Assembly: GCA_022360735.1 (NCBI GenBank)
Contig: JAKSCF010000710.1
Coordinates: 1 to 7,258, forward strand
Reading direction: 5' to 3'
DNA from: Clostridia bacterium
Lineage (GTDB): Bacteria; Bacillota_A; Clostridia; Peptostreptococcales; JAAYPU01
Length of the DNA: 7,258 nt
The notes under the pieces were generated by a model, which searched no databases, was not told where the DNA came from, and saw only the letters and a list, made by a program, of their open reading frames with translations. Position numbers and translations under genes: made by a program. Shown here piece by piece: positions 4,460-7,258 of this stretch. Position 1 is the stretch's first letter, and each line of letters begins with the position of its first letter.

Positions 4460-5533
4460 ATGATTTTTAAAAAGGGATGTATTTACATATTGGTGTTGAT
4501 AGCGATAATAAGTATGAGTAGTTGTACAGTTGAAAATACAGATAAAACAGAAGCGAATGCAGTTAGTGAAAGTAAAATGACAGTAGCAGTGTCTATAATT
4601 CCACAAGAAACTTTTGTCAAGGCAGTATCCGGCGATTTAGTAGATATTGTCACCATGATACCACCAGGACATAGTCCTGCAAATTATCAGCCAACACCGA
4701 AGCAAATGGCTAAATTAAGCGAGTCAAAAGTTTATTTTTCTATAGGGGTTCCTACTGAGGAAGCCAATATTTTGTCTAAGGTAGAAGATTTCAATTCAGA
4801 GATAAAGGTCGTTGCTTTGGCAGATATAGTGGAAGAAGTTTATCCACATCGTTATTTTGGTAAAGACGAAATGCATCAACATGATCATGAATGCAGTGGT
4901 GATGAAGAAAACCATGATGAATGCCATGATCATGAAGAAAACCATGATGAAGACCATGGTCATGAAGAAAACCATGAAGAAGACCATGATCATGAAGAAA
5001 ACCATGAAGAAGACCATGATCATGAAGAAACCCACCATCAACACAGCAAAAGAGATCCTCATATTTGGCTTTCACCAAATCGTGTTAAAGTGATGATTGA
5101 AGCCGTAAAAAATGAATTAGTGGACCTAGATCCCAATAACAAATCGACTTACGAAAAAAATGCTGCCGAATATATTGCTAAGCTTGATGAAGTCGATAAC
5201 GAAATTAGAGTTGAATTAAACGAGTTTGAAGGTCAATCATTTATTATATTTCATCCGGCTTTTGGGTATTTTGCTGATGACTATGGATTAAAAATGGTAA
5301 CGATAGAAAGCGACGGCAAAAAAGCAACACCTAAAAAAGTACAAGAGGTGATAGATTTTGCCAGAAAAGAAAATATTAAATTTGTTTTTTATCAAGAAGA
5401 ATTTGATAATCAACAGGCCGAAACCATAGCCAATGAAATTGAAGGCACAACAGTGAAAGTTGCACCATTAGCTCAAAACTATATTGAAAATTTAAGAGAC
5501 ACAAAGAATATGCTGAAAGAGATCTTAAAATAG
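4460..5533 (+). CDS. znuA: Zinc ABC transporter substrate-binding lipoprotein (ZnuA/AdcA type) with His-rich loop
   Basis: ZnuA captures zinc outside the cell and delivers it to the ZnuBC transporter. Its 357 residues start with a lipoprotein signal peptide: KK at 4-5, hydrophobic 8-18 and a lipobox MSSC with lipidated C22. The cluster A-I (SBP_bac_9) fold follows. Candidate metal ligands are H71 (PPGHSPANYQPTP), H201 (DPHIWLSP), H265 (FHPAFGYFADDYGL) and the acidic D316 (EEFDNQQAETIA). A His rather than Glu at 265 is typical of zinc rather than manganese binders. Between H71 and H201 lies a long acidic His-rich loop (about 138-195, 18 His), built from four 10-residue repeats of the form EENHxExHxH; such loops occur in zinc-specific members and are thought to collect or sense zinc. 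AGGAGGG (4449-4455) precedes the ATG by 4 bases. It is the first gene of znuACB; the znuC ribosome site overlaps its stop codon. Confidence 0.95.
   Translation: MIFKKGCIYILVLIAIISMSSCTVENTDKTEANAVSESKMTVAVSIIPQETFVKAVSGDLVDIVTMIPPGHSPANYQPTPKQMAKLSESKVYFSIGVPTEEANILSKVEDFNSEIKVVALADIVEEVYPHRYFGKDEMHQHDHECSGDEENHDECHDHEENHDEDHGHEENHEEDHDHEENHEEDHDHEETHHQHSKRDPHIWLSPNRVKVMIEAVKNELVDLDPNNKSTYEKNAAEYIAKLDEVDNEIRVELNEFEGQSFIIFHPAFGYFADDYGLKMVTIESDGKKATPKKVQEVIDFARKENIKFVFYQEEFDNQQAETIANEIEGTTVKVAPLAQNYIENLRDTKNMLKEILK
4904..5023 (+). repeat. Four tandem 30-bp repeats encoding the ZnuA His-rich loop
   Basis: In-frame units lie at 4904-4933, 4934-4963, 4964-4993 and 4994-5023. Each encodes a decapeptide such as EENHEEDHDH. 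Units 3 and 4 are identical at the DNA level and units 1 and 2 differ from them by a few bases. A partial fifth unit begins at 5024 (GAAGAAAC). The unit length is a multiple of three, so gain or loss of units keeps the frame. Confidence 0.95.
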
Positions 5534-5538
5534 GGAGG
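5532..5538 (+). promoter_or_regulatory. Ribosome binding site fixing the znuC TTG start
   Basis: AGGGAGG overlaps the znuA stop codon (5531-5533) and lies 9 bases before the TTG at 5548. The nearby ATG at 5552 is in another frame and soon meets a stop. The next in-frame Met is residue 49, after the Walker A motif, so TTG must be the start. Confidence 0.8.
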
Positions 5539-5547
5539 CATTTTCAA

Positions 5548-6285
5548 TTGTATGATATTGAGATAAAAGACTTAAGTGTTGATTACGGCTCCGTATGTGT
5601 TCTCCAAAATATTAATTTAAAGGTGAAAAGTAAAGAGTTTTTAGGCATAATAGGACCCAATGGCGGGGGAAAGACTACCTTGCTAAAGGTGATGTTAAGG
5701 CAATTAAAGCCTACAATAGGTTCAATTTTTATTAAGAGGGACGAGCCGATTGGCTATGTTCCTCAATTTGCGTTTTTTGATAGAAGCTTTCCTATTAATG
5801 TTCTGGAAGTAATCCTTATGGGTAAATTACCTCCCAAAATTAACCTGTTTCAAAGATATTCTGCCCAAGACAAAACAGAAGCACAAGAAATTATGAAAAT
5901 GCTGGGGATTTTAGAATTAAAAAATAGACAGATTTCTCAATTATCAGGAGGACAATTACAAAAGGTGCTTATAGCCAGGGCTTTAATGACAGATCCTAAA
6001 ATTCTTTTATTGGATGAACCGACAGCCAGTTTAGATTCTGAATCCAAGAAAGAAATTTATAAAATTTTGAATCAACTCAATGAAGATAAGACGATACTTA
6101 TTGTTACTCATGAGATGGAAGATATATTTTTATATGTAGACAGGGTTGTATATGTGAACAAGACTTTAGATGATTATGGAAATGATCCAAAGTTAAAGTA
6201 TGAAAATTTTCAAAAGGCAGTCAATTACCCTGTAGAACTCACTTCAAAAAAACAGATAATTCGTGATGTAGGAGTATGGAAATGA
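5548..6285 (+). CDS. znuC: Zinc ABC transporter ATP-binding protein (ZnuC/AdcC type)
   Basis: This is the cytoplasmic ATPase that powers zinc import through ZnuB. All ABC ATPase motifs are intact over 245 residues: Walker A GPNGGGKTT (36-44), Q-loop glutamine Q73 in YVPQF, signature LSGGQ (132-136), Walker B ILLLDEP (152-158) with catalytic E157, D-loop SLD (161-163) and the switch histidine H188 in VTHE. The length and the order substrate-binding protein, ATPase, permease match the zinc/manganese (ABC-3) transporter family. It starts at a TTG codon served by a ribosome site overlapping the znuA stop. Its TGA (6283-6285) overlaps the znuB ATG in ATGA, so the two are translationally coupled. 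A manganese or iron transporter ATPase would look similar; the zinc call rests on ZnuA and the adjacent Zur. Confidence 0.93.
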   Translation: MYDIEIKDLSVDYGSVCVLQNINLKVKSKEFLGIIGPNGGGKTTLLKVMLRQLKPTIGSIFIKRDEPIGYVPQFAFFDRSFPINVLEVILMGKLPPKINLFQRYSAQDKTEAQEIMKMLGILELKNRQISQLSGGQLQKVLIARALMTDPKILLLDEPTASLDSESKKEIYKILNQLNEDKTILIVTHEMEDIFLYVDRVVYVNKTLDDYGNDPKLKYENFQKAVNYPVELTSKKQIIRDVGVWK

Positions 6286-7100
6286 TTAAAGCATTATTGC
6301 AGTATACATTTATTCAAAATGCTTGTATAGCTGCTATCTTGGCGAGTATTGTATGCGGTATAATAGGAACCATTATCACTCAAAAACGATTGGTTAATAT
6401 GAGTGGCGGAATAGCACATACATCATTTGGAGGAATTGGTTTAGGATATTTATTAGGGATTGAGCCTATAATAGGAGGTCTTGTATTTTCTGTTTTAGCT
6501 TCTTTAGCTATATCTACCATAAGGAGAAAAACAAATACCCATTCAGATACACTGATAGGTATGTTTTGGTCTTTTGGAATGGCATTGGGCATATTATTTA
6601 TTGCACTAACCCCCGGATATCCTCCTGACATGACCTCGTATCTATTTGGAGATATTCTTACTGTTTCTTCATTATATATAAAAATGATGTTAATATTAAG
6701 CTGTATTATAATTGTCTTTATTACGAATATATTTAATTATTGGAAAGCCTATTTGTTTGACGAAGAATTTACGAAAACATTAGGCGTAAACACCTTAAAG
6801 CTTGAATACATTTTATTTATTTTGATATCATTAAGTATTGTGACACTTATAAAAGTTGTAGGCATCATATTGGTTATTGCATTATTAACCATTCCACCGG
6901 CTATAGCCAAATTGTTCACTTATAATCTGAAAAATATGATGGTACTATCCAGCTTATTGGGAACTGCTTTTAGTATTAGCGGCTTATTTGTATCTTACCA
7001 ATATAATATCCCCTCAGGAGCCACCATCATTATATTATCTATAATAGGATATTTTACGACTGCTTTAGTTGTTAAAAGGCTTAATAAAGTGGTGGCATAG
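6282..7100 (+). CDS. znuB: Zinc ABC transporter permease (ZnuB/AdcB type, ABC-3 family)
   Basis: This is the membrane channel subunit of the zinc importer. From the ATG at 6282 it has 272 residues, normal for the family. An in-frame ATG at 6276 lies only one base after the GGAG ribosome site (6271-6274), whereas 6282 has a spacing of 7 bases and forms the classic ATGA overlap with the znuC stop; I therefore prefer 6282. It is very hydrophobic with about eight or nine membrane helices. It carries family marks such as GGIAHTSFGGIGLGYLLG (about 42-59), the paired SYLFGDIL segment (about 118-125) and IKVVGIILVIALLTIPPAIAKL (about 190-211). The last matches the ABC-3 permease pattern around vG.iLv.ALL..Paa.A. 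It ends 33 bases before another same-strand gene with no terminator between, so the operon probably continues. Confidence 0.93.
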   Translation: MIKALLQYTFIQNACIAAILASIVCGIIGTIITQKRLVNMSGGIAHTSFGGIGLGYLLGIEPIIGGLVFSVLASLAISTIRRKTNTHSDTLIGMFWSFGMALGILFIALTPGYPPDMTSYLFGDILTVSSLYIKMMLILSCIIIVFITNIFNYWKAYLFDEEFTKTLGVNTLKLEYILFILISLSIVTLIKVVGIILVIALLTIPPAIAKLFTYNLKNMMVLSSLLGTAFSISGLFVSYQYNIPSGATIIILSIIGYFTTALVVKRLNKVVA

Positions 7101-7133
7101 AAAGGAATTAACCATTTTTAGGAGACTTATTGT

Positions 7134-7258
7134 ATGAATTCCATAACTAAATTTGAAAAAGTAATGATTTTAATACTAAGTAGTTTAATCATAATCTTAC
7201 TATTCCATCATATTAACTATAAAGAATATGCATTGTCTGATATTCAAAAAGAATATCA
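7134..7258 (+). CDS. Start of an unidentified membrane-anchored protein, cut by window end
   Basis: An ATG at 7134 is preceded by AGGAG (7120-7124) at 9 bases and stays open for 41 codons to the window edge. Residues 1-9 are polar (MNSITKFEK). Residues 10-24 (VMILILSSLIIILLF) form one hydrophobic helix. HHINYKEYALSDIQKEY follows, so it looks like an N-terminal membrane anchor or uncleaved signal with the rest probably outside the cell. There is no lipobox cysteine. It sits 33 bases after znuB with no terminator, so it is probably co-transcribed with the zinc transporter. Too little is present to name a family. Confidence 0.7.
   Translation, partial: MNSITKFEKVMILILSSLIIILLFHHINYKEYALSDIQKEY

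Noticed and set aside
4904..5023. Regular 30-bp repeats resembling a CRISPR array.
   Set aside because: The units are directly adjacent with no spacers and encode an in-frame peptide repeat inside znuA.
4791..5093. Overlapping open frames on both strands within znuA, including Met/Phe-rich membrane-like and His-rich minus-strand products.
   Set aside because: They arise because a 30-bp repeat without stops keeps every frame open. The znuA frame has the signal peptide, ligands and operon context.

Overview
The window is AT-rich and has strong AGGAGG-type ribosome sites, extended -10 promoter elements and TTG/GTG codons at or near starts. With its Zur-, MntR- and FeoB-type proteins and a bacterial microcompartment (BMC) gene pair, it looks like chromosomal DNA of a low-GC Firmicute, most likely an anaerobic clostridium. 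I cannot name the species. No rRNA, tRNA, CRISPR array, transposon or phage gene is visible. Almost all of the window is explained by recognisable genes.

Layout: (1) 1-513, the end of a BMC operon on the + strand: the 3' part of a PduL-type phosphate propanoyltransferase and a hexameric BMC shell protein, closed by a 28-bp palindromic terminator. (2) 658-3152, a minus-strand feoA-feoB operon for ferrous iron uptake, with a strong hairpin between the two genes. (3) 3335-3811, a + strand DtxR/MntR-family metal-dependent repressor, divergent from feoAB. The shared intergenic region holds a 31-bp interrupted dyad and three tandem 31-bp repeats. (4) 3855-4289, a minus-strand Fur-family regulator that resembles Zur, convergent with the MntR-like gene across a shared hairpin terminator. 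(5) 4460-7100, a + strand znuA-znuC-znuB zinc ABC transporter operon, divergent from zur. It has a clear promoter and a candidate 7-1-7 operator. A further gene starts at 7134 and runs off the window.

How it works together: positions 658-7100 are a compact metal-homeostasis island. Two uptake systems (Feo and Znu) each sit head-to-head with a metal-sensing repressor of a different superfamily. The probable logic is that the MntR-like protein controls feoAB and itself, and that Zur controls znuACB and possibly itself. That logic is inferred from gene arrangement, metal-ligand residues and operator-like dyads; no binding is shown. I see no clearly new biological system. The points most worth a second look are the helically phased repeats and dyad in the feo/mntR control region, the MntR-type ligand set beside an iron transporter, the non-Bacillus-like candidate Zur operator, the expanding His-rich repeat in ZnuA, and the unidentified membrane gene at the end of the znu operon.
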